25,183 nucleotides of DNA from IMG/VR virus record IMGVR_UViG_3300031227_000388, positions 1 to 25,183 of that record; one strand, 5' to 3'. This DNA is from a virus. Of this stretch, positions 1 to 7,614 are shown one piece after another (positions within the stretch are counted from its first letter, which is position 1; the number at the start of each line of letters is the position of its first letter). The notes beneath the pieces are model-generated. The model searched no databases. It was not told the DNA's origin and saw only the letters and a list, made by a program, of their open reading frames with translations. The translations under genes were made by a program, and so were the position numbers.

Positions 1-266
1 CCATCTGTGTGGCTAGCTGTATGAGCAGCTACAGGCAACTCTGTAAAAGTATCAGCCGCAGTACATACATAAACCTTAGTTTCATCAGACCTGTATACAA
101 GTTCCCCTATTTCTATATCATCACCTGTGGGAAATGCTGTACCTACATAACAAGTTCTAATATCATGTAATTTTTCAAACACTTCACCAAATGCATTATT
201 CCATTTTGTACTTGTTATAGGTTTTTCTCCATATGAAGCTGCATAAGACGTTGTATATTCTGCCAA
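1..266 (-). CDS. Virion/tail protein, N-terminal part (partial, runs off the window)
   Basis: The frame is open from a TTG at 266-264 down to base 1, giving 88 codons with no stop, so the C-terminus lies outside the window. TTG is chosen because a GGAGGTG ribosome site sits about 7 nt upstream; the nearer ATG (273-271) is in another frame that stops quickly. The protein begins AEYTTSYAASYGEKPITS and later has a hydrophilic strand-rich part (ELVYRSDETKVYVCT), a style common in N-terminal regions of phage tail or fibre proteins. It follows the tail/stabilisation-like gene with a short gap in the same leftward operon. The tail role rests on position and composition only; no specific family was recognised. 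Confidence 0.55.
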   Translation of the reverse strand, partial: MAEYTTSYAASYGEKPITSTKWNNAFGEVFEKLHDIRTCYVGTAFPTGDDIEIGELVYRSDETKVYVCTAADTFTELPVAAHTASHTD

Positions 267-285
267 AATACATCACCTCCCTTAA

Positions 286-1878
286 CTATGGTGCTTTCGA
301 TAATGGGTAAAAGATTAACTCTATTTCCTGTAACGCTGCTAATATTCCTGTTATCTCTATCTTTAATCCCATGTTAACGCAATGTGTATTTACCGCTAAT
401 TTCTGTAAGTAAGGCTTATTAACTCTACCATCAAATCCTAATGTGTTAGAAGTATCAAACCCAAATGTATCATCATCAAATCCTGCATCAAGTGATTCTG
501 TTAATAACTTAAATTTTCTTTCATTTGAAGTTTGACCCCCTATTGAATCCCCCTCAAGCTTTACCGTTGTACCATCTGTTTTATATAAATACTGCATAGC
601 TACTCCATATATAGGCGCATAATCTGGTTTAAATGTAACGTAAACATCTCCTGATGACGGAAGGTCAATCATCATATATGCCTCACTAACATATTTTCCT
701 ATTGATATGGAATCAAATGTATAATATCCAGTTTCAACAGTTGCTAAAATGTCCTCTCCATCATCTGTAGCAACAGCAGTATTCCAATAAAATACTTTAC
801 CTGCTGTAGTTCCAAACACTAACTTACCTGCAACAACACTTACATAAGATATTGTATACTCATCAAAATCCCACTTAAACCATCCCTTACTAAATATGTT
901 GTATACAAATGCTACACTTCCTGAGGCTACAACATATAACCCATAAGCAGAAAAATAAGCTGTTGTTGCTGTTGTGTTAGCAAATGAACCTGTCATTAAC
1001 TCTTTATTTATATTGTGGCTAACTAACTCAATAGAATTCTCTTTAGAGCCTAAACTGTAGATACCGTCTCTTCCCATAAATAACAATCCAGCTGGTGTCA
1101 TTTGTATAGTGTCAGCGTTAATGCTACTGTTATTTATATCCATAAAAGTAGTTACAGTTAAAGGGTTAGATGCCTGATAAAGTTCTGAATCAAGCACAGC
1201 TGGTAATCCATCTACCCTATATACACGTGGCATTTCTGCGTTCTTGAATATGATAATAGAATCAAACCATAATCCTATTCCAGTAATAGATGCATTATCA
1301 AATGGGTCTATATCTACATAAGTACCTAACTCATACCCAGTTGAACCCCAATCTTCATCATCATTAACTCCTGATACCCATAACCTAGATGGATTAGTTA
1401 TATCTCCTACTACCCATAATCTATTATGATGATAGATACCGTATCTGCATGTAGGCGCATTAGGAACATCTTCAAGAGTTGTACCATCATAGCGTTTTAA
1501 TGTACTGCCATCCATTATATAAATGTTTCCTTTAGCATTTAGAAAGGTAACTGTTCCTGTTGTAGAACATGCACCTATTTCAGTAGTTTCTAAAATTACT
1601 TTACTGTTAGTAGCATAGATAAGTTTACCTTCATAGGAGCCTATACCTTTAACTGACTTAGCTGATTCTGAATCATACCACTCCGTAGTTCCATATCTAA
1701 CTCTTAATACATTATCTAATCCAACAAACACATTAGAACAATCTATAAGTTCCTTTTCAAAATCTATGCCTGTAGGAAGCATACTATAGTTAATGCCACC
1801 TGCAAATGTAAACTGTCTGAATGGGCGCATATCTCCAAAGTAAGGACTTTCCCTAATGTTAGTAAATTTTAATTTCAT
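286..1878 (-). CDS. Putative tail stabilisation / tail hub protein (beta-rich)
   Basis: The product is 530 aa. The frame is open back to 1947, but the ATG at 1878 is preferred because it starts 2 nt after the adaptor gene's TAA (1882-1880) and the next residues (KLKFTNIRESPYFGDMRPF) look like a real N-terminus. The sequence is a run of short beta-strand-like repeats with Gly, Tyr, Trp and Asp at recurring places (GKLIYATNSKV, GNIYIMDGSTLKRYDG, GLLFMGRDGIYSLG, GKLVFGTTAGKVFYW), which suggests a beta-propeller. Similar size and layout are seen in podovirus tail stabilisation proteins such as P22 gp10 (established knowledge). Gene order adaptor, then this gene, then a tail protein fits that role. 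The exact family was not confirmed. Confidence 0.6.
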   Translation of the reverse strand: MKLKFTNIRESPYFGDMRPFRQFTFAGGINYSMLPTGIDFEKELIDCSNVFVGLDNVLRVRYGTTEWYDSESAKSVKGIGSYEGKLIYATNSKVILETTEIGACSTTGTVTFLNAKGNIYIMDGSTLKRYDGTTLEDVPNAPTCRYGIYHHNRLWVVGDITNPSRLWVSGVNDDEDWGSTGYELGTYVDIDPFDNASITGIGLWFDSIIIFKNAEMPRVYRVDGLPAVLDSELYQASNPLTVTTFMDINNSSINADTIQMTPAGLLFMGRDGIYSLGSKENSIELVSHNINKELMTGSFANTTATTAYFSAYGLYVVASGSVAFVYNIFSKGWFKWDFDEYTISYVSVVAGKLVFGTTAGKVFYWNTAVATDDGEDILATVETGYYTFDSISIGKYVSEAYMMIDLPSSGDVYVTFKPDYAPIYGVAMQYLYKTDGTTVKLEGDSIGGQTSNERKFKLLTESLDAGFDDDTFGFDTSNTLGFDGRVNKPYLQKLAVNTHCVNMGLKIEITGILAALQEIELIFYPLSKAP

Positions 1879-1879
1879 G

Positions 1880-2530
1880 TTACCAATCCACAGGATAATA
1901 ATTATTTGTGAACATAGTTTTTTCCATTGATATTTTTTCATCACCATACTTATTTAATAACTGTCTAATAGTTTCAGATTTAATATTAAAAAACTGCTGT
2001 TCAATAATAGGCTGTCTCATATTCCTATTGTGTGCCCTGATAATTGCGTACTCAGTAACAAGCATATCAAACTCTGACCCTACTCCTATATCAGTAGTGT
2101 ATGTAGTAGGAGCTGTATATGCAGGTACATAATAAATAACTGCTGTGTAAGAATCATCAGCTTTAGGAGAAAACAGAAGTGTATCCTTATACAATGACCA
2201 TGTGTAAGGAATGCCTGTAGTATTTATATTACCCATAACTGTCTTCTTATTTACCCTGACAGTAGGATAAAATATATCATCTGAATTCATTATCCAGACA
2301 CTATCAATAAATAGCCCTCCTGTAGGAAAGGCTAATTCATAATCGTCTTCTACAATCGCAACTGTAGTTTTAACAGCAAGATAAGATGGAGCTGCCTGTG
2401 CAACATACTTATATACTAAATCAGCACCTTCAATAACATACCTAAATAACTCTTCATCAGGAAAAGTCACAGGAGTGCGGTCAGACAAATCACTTCTAAT
2501 ACGTTCTACTATCTGCTTAAAAGTTGACAA
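1880..2530 (-). CDS. Putative head-tail adaptor (portal-tail connector)
   Basis: The product is 216 aa if started at TTG 2530; the frame is open to another TTG at 2545. TTG 2530 is preferred because a GGGGTG Shine-Dalgarno lies 7 nt before it. The protein opens with a predicted helix (STFKQIVERIRSDLSD), then TPVTFPDEELFRYVIEGADLVYKY, a strand-rich middle with PTGGLFIDSVWIM and a helical C-terminus. This helix / beta insertion / helix architecture with a PDEEL-type start is typical of phage connector or adaptor proteins that sit below the portal. It lies between the capsid genes and the tail-like gene. A hairpin terminator precedes it (2554-2577), so it may be expressed partly by read-through. 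The family assignment is by pattern only. Confidence 0.6.
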   Translation of the reverse strand: MSTFKQIVERIRSDLSDRTPVTFPDEELFRYVIEGADLVYKYVAQAAPSYLAVKTTVAIVEDDYELAFPTGGLFIDSVWIMNSDDIFYPTVRVNKKTVMGNINTTGIPYTWSLYKDTLLFSPKADDSYTAVIYYVPAYTAPTTYTTDIGVGSEFDMLVTEYAIIRAHNRNMRQPIIEQQFFNIKSETIRQLLNKYGDEKISMEKTMFTNNYYPVDW

Positions 2531-2553
2531 TATATCACACCCCAAAAATAAAA

Positions 2554-2577
2554 CAGGTTACAGGTAAGTGTAACCTG
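2554..2577 (-). terminator. Hairpin terminator or attenuator between the 101-aa gene and the adaptor gene
   Basis: CAGGTTAC (2554-2561) pairs with GTAACCTG (2570-2577) around an 8-nt loop. On the minus strand the stem is followed by TTTTATTTTT, which makes a credible intrinsic terminator; on the plus strand six T residues follow (2579-2584), so it could act both ways. It lies inside the leftward virion operon, so it would reduce rather than abolish adaptor and tail transcription relative to capsid. Confidence 0.6.
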
Positions 2578-2597
2578 CTTTTTTATAATCGAATATG

Positions 2598-2903
2598 TTA
2601 CGCTTTTTTTGGTAACTTAGTAGATTCTTTAGCTTCAGATTTAGTTTCCTCTTCATTGTTTTCAAATAAATCCTGAACAAGAAACCGTGGCTGAATAACA
2701 GATGGTCTACCGCCAACAGAAGGGCTTTCTATAAGAGCTAATTGTATACATGAAATCTGTGCTTTAGTTAAGTACACTTTTGTATTAGGCTTAATGAAAA
2801 CTTCCTTCCCATTTACTGATACATAAATAGGAAACTTCTCATTAAAATGTGTGTCATCCCCTACTGGTATAACTTTAACTGCTATTAATTTTTCTTTACC
2901 CAT
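2598..2903 (-). CDS. Small protein following the major capsid gene
   Basis: The 101-aa product starts at an ATG with GGAGGTG 7 nt upstream. It reads MGKEKLIAVKVIPVGDD, then a short beta-rich core (FPIYVSVNGKEVFIKPNTKVYL), a helix, and a charged tail rich in Glu and Lys (ENNEEETKSEAKESTK). The length, the core that resembles a small decorating or completion domain, and the place between the major capsid gene and the adaptor suggest a virion component such as a head-decoration or completion protein, but I recognise no family. It is framed on both sides by hairpins (2929-2952 and 2554-2577), so its transcript level may be separately set. Confidence 0.75.
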   Translation of the reverse strand: MGKEKLIAVKVIPVGDDTHFNEKFPIYVSVNGKEVFIKPNTKVYLTKAQISCIQLALIESPSVGGRPSVIQPRFLVQDLFENNEEETKSEAKESTKLPKKA

Positions 2904-2928
2904 AAACTACACCTCCATAATTATTTAA

Positions 2929-2952
2929 AGGGGGAGCTATTAAACTCCCCCT
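2929..2952 (-). terminator. Hairpin directly after the major capsid gene
   Basis: AGGGGGAG (2929-2936) and CTCCCCCT (2945-2952) form an 8-bp, GC-rich stem with an 8-nt loop, 7 nt beyond the capsid stop codon. On the minus strand it is followed by TTAAATAATT, which is AT-rich but not a clean U-tract. It is therefore best read as a partial terminator or a 3' mRNA-stabilising stem that would favour a high capsid transcript level. Confidence 0.5.
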
Positions 2953-2959
2953 AATCCAA

Positions 2960-3952
2960 CTAGACAGTAGCACAGGTTTCTATACGAACCATCCAAGCAT
3001 CATTAAGAATCTTTGCCACATGCCATGCCTTCCAACCAACAGTGCTGTACTGGTCAAGAGGATTACTGGTATCCTGCGGCCCCGGAGTCTTAACAATGGA
3101 ACTAACAGATGCACGTTCTAACTCAGTAATACCATAAGCATTCTTAGCTATAATTACAATCTGGTAAACATCATTTTTAGTTGTTTCATCACTAACATAA
3201 GTACCATCATAAACTGCACCACCTGCGGCTGCTGTGGGTGCAACAGTGGTAGAAATAAAGCGAATATTCTTATATGCGCCTACCTCCCCCTCGTGCACAG
3301 GCCCCTGAGAAGCATAACGCTCAACAGAAGTAAAGTCTGTAAGTGACTCAAGGTCTTTGATTAAATCCGGGTGAACAAATGCCCAGTATGCAGGTCTAAT
3401 CGGAAGAGTACCCACACCAGTTGAAGACTTTACAATCTCCGTAAAGGGCATTGCATTGTTACGCTTAAGAGTCCTAATAGCAGACTCAAACGCAGTAGAT
3501 GTAATCTTAGATGCAAGGGTAACTCTCTCAATACCATTAGAATAAACAACATTAGAACCTGCTTTAAGAACCGTAGAAGTAAGACCATCAAGAGTATCAG
3601 CCATCTGGTCAGAAAGCAGTTCCATAGCCTCATTAAGAATCTTGTCTTCAATAACCATCTGTACAACATCAGTAAGTTTAACAAATGCACCATACTGTAC
3701 AACAGTTGCCGTAATATCAGTTACTGCTAACTGGTCAGCGTCAGGTGCTACACCCTCGCTAATTGAACTCGCAACAGTAAGTGCTGAATACTTCCTGAAT
3801 CTAATAACTTTGGAACTTCCCTGAGGAAGGGGGCGAGTCTGTCCAAACATATTAAAAACAAGAAGGGGTCTTGCACGCTCTAAAAGTTTCCTATCGTAAT
3901 AAGCATCTACACCAGCAGGAACCTGTGTGAGAGTAGTCGTTCCAGTAGCCAT
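2960..3952 (-). CDS. Major capsid protein, N4-gp56 family
   Basis: The 330-aa product starts at ATG 3952 with AGGAGTG upstream. It has the hallmarks of N4-gp56-type capsid proteins with the HK97 fold: an early VDAYYDRKLLERARPLLVF segment, GSSKVIRFRKYSAL, the EGVAPDADQLAVTDITATV strand, then YGAFVKLTDVVQMV and the long helix around DQMADTLDGLTSTVLKAG. The C-terminal half has the axial-domain-like part ending SSIVKTPGPQDTSNPLDQYSTVGWKAWH. The length is usual for the family. Its neighbours are a scaffold-like protein upstream and a small virion gene downstream. This is one of the most secure calls in the window; a homology search was not run. Confidence 0.92.
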   Translation of the reverse strand: MATGTTTLTQVPAGVDAYYDRKLLERARPLLVFNMFGQTRPLPQGSSKVIRFRKYSALTVASSISEGVAPDADQLAVTDITATVVQYGAFVKLTDVVQMVIEDKILNEAMELLSDQMADTLDGLTSTVLKAGSNVVYSNGIERVTLASKITSTAFESAIRTLKRNNAMPFTEIVKSSTGVGTLPIRPAYWAFVHPDLIKDLESLTDFTSVERYASQGPVHEGEVGAYKNIRFISTTVAPTAAAGGAVYDGTYVSDETTKNDVYQIVIIAKNAYGITELERASVSSIVKTPGPQDTSNPLDQYSTVGWKAWHVAKILNDAWMVRIETCATV

Positions 3953-3988
3953 TTATATCACTCCTATAATTACTAGGAGATACCTCTA

Positions 3989-5029
3989 CTACTTAGTACG
4001 TTTAGCTCTTACTTCAAAATTCTTAAATTCATCAGGCGACATATTCCAAATTTTATCAGCGTCTGCTAAAACCTTATCCACAGTTGAGATAGTCTGGCTA
4101 TCCTTACCACCCTCTAAAGTTGGAACCTTACTCACAGACCGTTTCTTTTCAAGAACAATCTGCTTTGTGGTTTCCGCAGGAACTTCTTCAGTAACTGCTT
4201 CAGGAACTTTAGTGGTAGCTTTTTCATTCTGTTCTAATTTCTCTTTGATTTGATAATACATATTCTCAAAGAAATTTCTATCAGTTTTAATAGCCTCTTT
4301 AATAGGTGCAGGAACTGTATCATCCTGCAATGCCATTAAAATCAACTGTGTAATAGTCTTATGATGCTGTGGATTTTTAGCTTCCAGAGTTTTCAAATAA
4401 TCCTGTAACTCTTTTTCACGAAGCTGTGCCATATATGGTAACATTGCCTTCTGAATCTTTTTATCTGTAATTTCCTCTAGAGCTTCACGTAACCCTGTAG
4501 CAGATGATTCTCCTGAGTCTAAGTTTTCATCATCCTCTGAATCCGTATCACTAGTGTTTGCTGTTGTATCAGAATCCGATGGTGTTTCCTTACTGCCTTT
4601 AACAAACGAACTTATGTCTTCACCATTGATAACCTTATCTACTAATGTTTTAAGTTGTGGATTATATGATACTGCTTCAATAGTTGTTCTCCACTGCTTT
4701 AACAAGTGAAGTTTTTGAGCGTAATCAACGCCTCTCTGTGCATAGGAAATAAGCTCTTCCATTGTCTGAACTGGAACCTGTTTACCATACACATTAAGAA
4801 TTGCTATTGGCTCTTTTTTACTGTCCACAGTATCTTCAGTTGCTTCTTCAGTAACTTCTTCAGTAACTTCTTCAATAACTTCTTCAGTTAATTCATCATT
4901 CTTTTCAGTATGGGTTTCCTCTTGTGTGGAATCTTCAGAGGTACTTTCGTCAGTAGTTTCCTCTTCCAATTCATCCTTCGGGAGTTCCATACCATCAGGA
5001 ACAATAAACCCGCCAATTCTCTTAGGCAT
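3989..5029 (-). CDS. Scaffolding-like acidic capsid assembly protein
   Basis: The 346-aa product starts at ATG 5029 with AGGAGG upstream. Residues 15-70 are extremely acidic, with a Glu-Glu-Val-Thr tandem repeat encoded by five 12-bp units (4831-4890). Next comes IAILNVYGKQVPVQTMEELISYAQRGVDYAQKL, a segment typical of phage scaffolding proteins, then Ser/Asp/Glu-rich linkers, helical segments (GLREALEEITDKKIQ, YMAQLREKELQDYLK) and a basic C-terminus (NFEVRAKRTK) of the kind that binds capsid protein. The position right before the major capsid gene is the standard place for the scaffold. I see no protease signature. Confidence 0.8.
   Translation of the reverse strand: MPKRIGGFIVPDGMELPKDELEEETTDESTSEDSTQEETHTEKNDELTEEVIEEVTEEVTEEATEDTVDSKKEPIAILNVYGKQVPVQTMEELISYAQRGVDYAQKLHLLKQWRTTIEAVSYNPQLKTLVDKVINGEDISSFVKGSKETPSDSDTTANTSDTDSEDDENLDSGESSATGLREALEEITDKKIQKAMLPYMAQLREKELQDYLKTLEAKNPQHHKTITQLILMALQDDTVPAPIKEAIKTDRNFFENMYYQIKEKLEQNEKATTKVPEAVTEEVPAETTKQIVLEKKRSVSKVPTLEGGKDSQTISTVDKVLADADKIWNMSPDEFKNFEVRAKRTK
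4831..4890 (-). repeat. 12-bp tandem repeat (five units) in the scaffold-like gene
   Basis: Five in-frame 12-bp units run end to end (plus-strand consensus CTTCTTCAGTAA; units at 4831, 4843, 4855, 4867 and 4879). They encode a Glu-Glu-Val/Ala-Thr/Ile tetrapeptide repeat in the disordered acidic N-terminal part. The two central units are identical, so the array is prone to slippage and its length may vary between relatives. Confidence 0.85.
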
Positions 5030-5056
5030 ACACTTACCTCCTAATTTTTCGCATTG

Positions 5057-5111
5057 CTCACAAAGTGTTTACAGCAGTGCTCTTTTGAGATGCTTCTAAC
5101 TTGTTTGTGAG
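5057..5111 (-). other. Nested inverted repeat between the 90-aa gene and the scaffold gene
   Basis: CTCACAAA (5057-5064) and TTTGTGAG (5104-5111) are perfect inverted arms. Between them lies a second, shorter dyad (on the minus strand AGCA-TCTC-AAAA-GAG-CAC-TGCT). The outer arm touches the stop codon of the upstream gene (5114-5112). No U-run follows on the minus strand, so it is not a standard terminator; an mRNA-processing or stability element is the better guess. Confidence 0.45.
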
Positions 5112-5384
5112 TTACGATTTACTTATTTGTCTATTTATGAATTCACTGGAATAAGACTCAATGTCTTTTACCAGTTTATCCAGCAACTGTTTCTGAATAA
5201 ATAACACTAACCTTTTCCTGTCTAACTCTTTATCATAAGATTCTATTCCAAATAATTGCTTTTCAAAACTTGTTGACATACTAGTTAAAACCATCTTAAA
5301 TGTTCCCCAAATACCTGAGGTAGTTAACTGATATGATGCAGAAAATAAATCTATTGCATCCAAAGTAGTATTCTGATGTTCCAT
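5112..5384 (-). CDS. Small protein between portal and scaffold genes, unknown
   Basis: The product is 90 aa from ATG 5384; the frame is open to a GTG at 5399. ATG 5384 is chosen because GGGAG lies 8 nt upstream, whereas the earlier ATG (5390) overlaps the ribosome site. The sequence (MEHQNTTLDAIDLFSASY..., later YDKELDRKRLVLFIQKQLLDKLVKDIESY) is mostly amphipathic helix with a hydrophobic middle (GIWGTFKMVLTSM). No family was recognised. It has its own candidate promoter with an extended -10 and a palindrome at 5405-5427, which suggests separate control from the portal gene. A minor head or assembly role is a guess from location. Confidence 0.7.
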   Translation of the reverse strand: MEHQNTTLDAIDLFSASYQLTTSGIWGTFKMVLTSMSTSFEKQLFGIESYDKELDRKRLVLFIQKQLLDKLVKDIESYSSEFINRQISKS

Positions 5385-5404
5385 ACGCATCACTCCCACT
5401 TCTT

Positions 5405-5427
5405 ATTATACCATACCCTGTATGGTA
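5405..5427 (-). promoter_or_regulatory. Extended -10 promoter overlapped by a 19-bp palindrome (candidate operator)
   Basis: On the minus strand the sequence GTATGGTATAAT contains TGG-TATAAT, an extended -10 (hexamer at 5410-5405). No good -35 is seen. Overlapping it, TACCATAC (5409-5416), a 3-nt centre and GTATGGTA (5420-5427) form a perfect 8-bp dyad. A protein bound there would block the -10. It would drive the 90-aa, scaffold and capsid genes. Confidence 0.5.
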
Positions 5428-5449
5428 ATTGGAACAAACTTAATCATTA

Positions 5450-7600
5450 CTACATAAAAGCATTACCTTTAGGTGTATTCTGTGTTATAGCCCTTACATC
5501 ATTAGGCTGAACAGCACCCCCAAAACTAGGTTGTGCAGAGGGTGCACCCTGTGGTGCAGTAGGCATCCCCGGCTGTGCAGTAGGCATCCCCGGCTGTGCA
5601 GTAGGTGCACCCTGTGGTGCTGTTGAAGGATTAACTAAGTATTCATCTACATCCTTATACCCCATAGACTGTAATAATTTAGCAACAATATTATATACAG
5701 TACTAGGTGAAATTAACCCAAACTGTGCAAGCTGTGGTGTAATGTTTAAGAGCTGTATCATCTGCTGTTGCTGAAGTTCTCTAGTACCACCACCAACCCC
5801 TACATTAACGATTAAATCAAATGTACCATCTAAATTATCAGGAGTTATTTCAAGTTCTTTATCTAATACCCGTATAACAAAAGACTTATCTATAAACTGC
5901 TGATTCAATGAAACCATCTTTCTAAACAATCTCTTGCATCCTGTTTCAGCCATAACTCTAGCTATTAACTCTATCCTCTGCTGTCCACTGTTCATCTGTG
6001 CTGTTACTGCTGTAGCAGAAGCACTAATTGCATCAGGAGATAAGCCCTGTGCAATACGTGGTAAACCTGTTCTCTGCTGTTTCATCTCTTCAAGCATCTG
6101 TGCTAAGCCAACCATATAATTAGGAACGCCACCCGGCTCCATACGCCTTACATTAGCTATATCATCTGTAAGTACAACATCTCCGGGGCCTACATTCTGA
6201 AGAGCATTAACATCTACATTAGTATGCCTACTCACCAAATACCATGAGTTAACTGCAAATGCTATATTATCAAAAATGTTTCTAAACAATGCAGTCTTCA
6301 ATCTCTGGAACTCTACTATCAAGGAAGTTAAACTAATACCATAAAACTTATGAGTATCTATAATTGGAACTAGTGCTTCAAATGGTGCTTCCCCATGGTC
6401 AAATGGATTCTCTTCAACACGTAATAGAGTATCTTCAGTTACTGTAACAAGTACATTCTCAAGCAACCCATCACCGTCTATATCCAGTTTAACCCAACAT
6501 TCCCACACCCATACACGCTCACGTCCGGGAGTTTCCTGTATGTAAGAACTCTCATCTATAGATTCATTTTCATTCTCAATGGTAGAATACTTCCTGTTCT
6601 CTTCATCATCCCCCTCAGCTTTAGGGATAATATTATTTACATTGTGATAAATACCATCTCTCTGCATACGCCTCAGATAATCCATAGAACGCTTAACCCT
6701 ATGCCCAACAAAATTAGCTTCTCTAATTGACCGTGCACCTGCTTCAATATAGAAACTTGAAATAGGAATATTCTCAATCCACGGGCCTGAATATGTTAAC
6801 TTTTTTATAAATCCTTTAACATTTTTAAACATAGGATAAGATACAGTAGTTTCTTTTTCTGTTTCTGTGTTGTATTCAATAGATGTTGCCACATATTCAT
6901 CATAAGCTTCTACAGAAATATTAGGTTGCTCAACTAATAAGTTAAATTCATTTTCAGTTAAATCACCATACTTAAACGAAACCTTATCAAAAAAGTTTTC
7001 CCAGTTTATTTTCACAACACCTGTACCATATATTAACGAATCTTTAATCCAAACATACAGCTTAGTAAACCCTTCCATCTTGCAAGTAAACTGGTAATTA
7101 AGTAACTGTTGATTAACTTCTGAATTAGTTACATCATTAGTTTCAATAGGCTTTATTAAAACAACTTCATCTGTACTTGTAAAAATTCTCATAAGGCTAG
7201 GCATTATCCACTCAATAGTATCCATAACATCACTGGATACAAACGTGCTTCTATTAGCCCTGTTAAATCTGCTGTCAATAATTGCATGATATGCCTTATA
7301 ATTTTCAGTAAACACACTAGAAAAATTAGCTTGATACTGTTTTGAATTATCAATATCTTTTAAGACAATAGTTAAAATATCCTCTTCATCTAATTCGTTC
7401 TGTGTATCCCCACCAACTCTAGGTTCTCTTTCATCCCCAATAACATCTGATGTTATCTCAATATTTTCAGGAGTAAGTATACCCTCTTTATCTATGTCAT
7501 CACTTATGATAGGCTTTTTATTAGTACCATCAGATAACAATGGCTCTACAGACTCCTCCATGACTTCTTTAACTGTATTAGATAACTCTTTCAAGTTCAT
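5450..7600 (-). CDS. Portal protein
   Basis: The 716-aa product starts at ATG 7600 with GGGAG upstream and lies 14 nt after the terminase stop. After an acidic N-terminus it shows portal-type segments: RFNRANRSTFVSSDVMDTIEW, IMPSLMRIFTSTDEVVLIKP, then KDSLIYGTGVVKINWE (the GTG loop typical of podovirus portals), a domain with DIDGDGLLENVLVTV, and a C-terminal stem part with KTALFRNIFDNIAFAVN and GLSPDAISASATAV. The tail ends in a Pro/Gln/Ala/Gly/Met repeat (5541-5620). The size suits large podovirus-type portals. The gene order terminase, portal, scaffold, capsid is the usual head module. Confidence 0.9.
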   Translation of the reverse strand: MNLKELSNTVKEVMEESVEPLLSDGTNKKPIISDDIDKEGILTPENIEITSDVIGDEREPRVGGDTQNELDEEDILTIVLKDIDNSKQYQANFSSVFTENYKAYHAIIDSRFNRANRSTFVSSDVMDTIEWIMPSLMRIFTSTDEVVLIKPIETNDVTNSEVNQQLLNYQFTCKMEGFTKLYVWIKDSLIYGTGVVKINWENFFDKVSFKYGDLTENEFNLLVEQPNISVEAYDEYVATSIEYNTETEKETTVSYPMFKNVKGFIKKLTYSGPWIENIPISSFYIEAGARSIREANFVGHRVKRSMDYLRRMQRDGIYHNVNNIIPKAEGDDEENRKYSTIENENESIDESSYIQETPGRERVWVWECWVKLDIDGDGLLENVLVTVTEDTLLRVEENPFDHGEAPFEALVPIIDTHKFYGISLTSLIVEFQRLKTALFRNIFDNIAFAVNSWYLVSRHTNVDVNALQNVGPGDVVLTDDIANVRRMEPGGVPNYMVGLAQMLEEMKQQRTGLPRIAQGLSPDAISASATAVTAQMNSGQQRIELIARVMAETGCKRLFRKMVSLNQQFIDKSFVIRVLDKELEITPDNLDGTFDLIVNVGVGGGTRELQQQQMIQLLNITPQLAQFGLISPSTVYNIVAKLLQSMGYKDVDEYLVNPSTAPQGAPTAQPGMPTAQPGMPTAPQGAPSAQPSFGGAVQPNDVRAITQNTPKGNAFM
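5541..5620 (-). repeat. A-B-B-A direct repeat in the portal C-terminus
   Basis: A 17-bp block (GGTGCACCCTGTGGTGC) occurs at 5541-5557 and 5604-5620, and between them a 21-bp unit is repeated exactly (5560-5580 and 5581-5601). All are in frame and encode QGAP(T/S)-type and AQPGMPT-type heptad-like peptides, giving a flexible, Pro-rich tail. The identity of the copies at nucleotide level points to recent expansion. Confidence 0.85.
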
Positions 7601-7614
7601 TTAATCAACTCCCA

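Noticed and set aside
3430-3702. Minus-strand 90-codon ORF in the capsid gene
   Set aside because: It is a Leu-rich shadow frame of the major capsid gene without a ribosome site.
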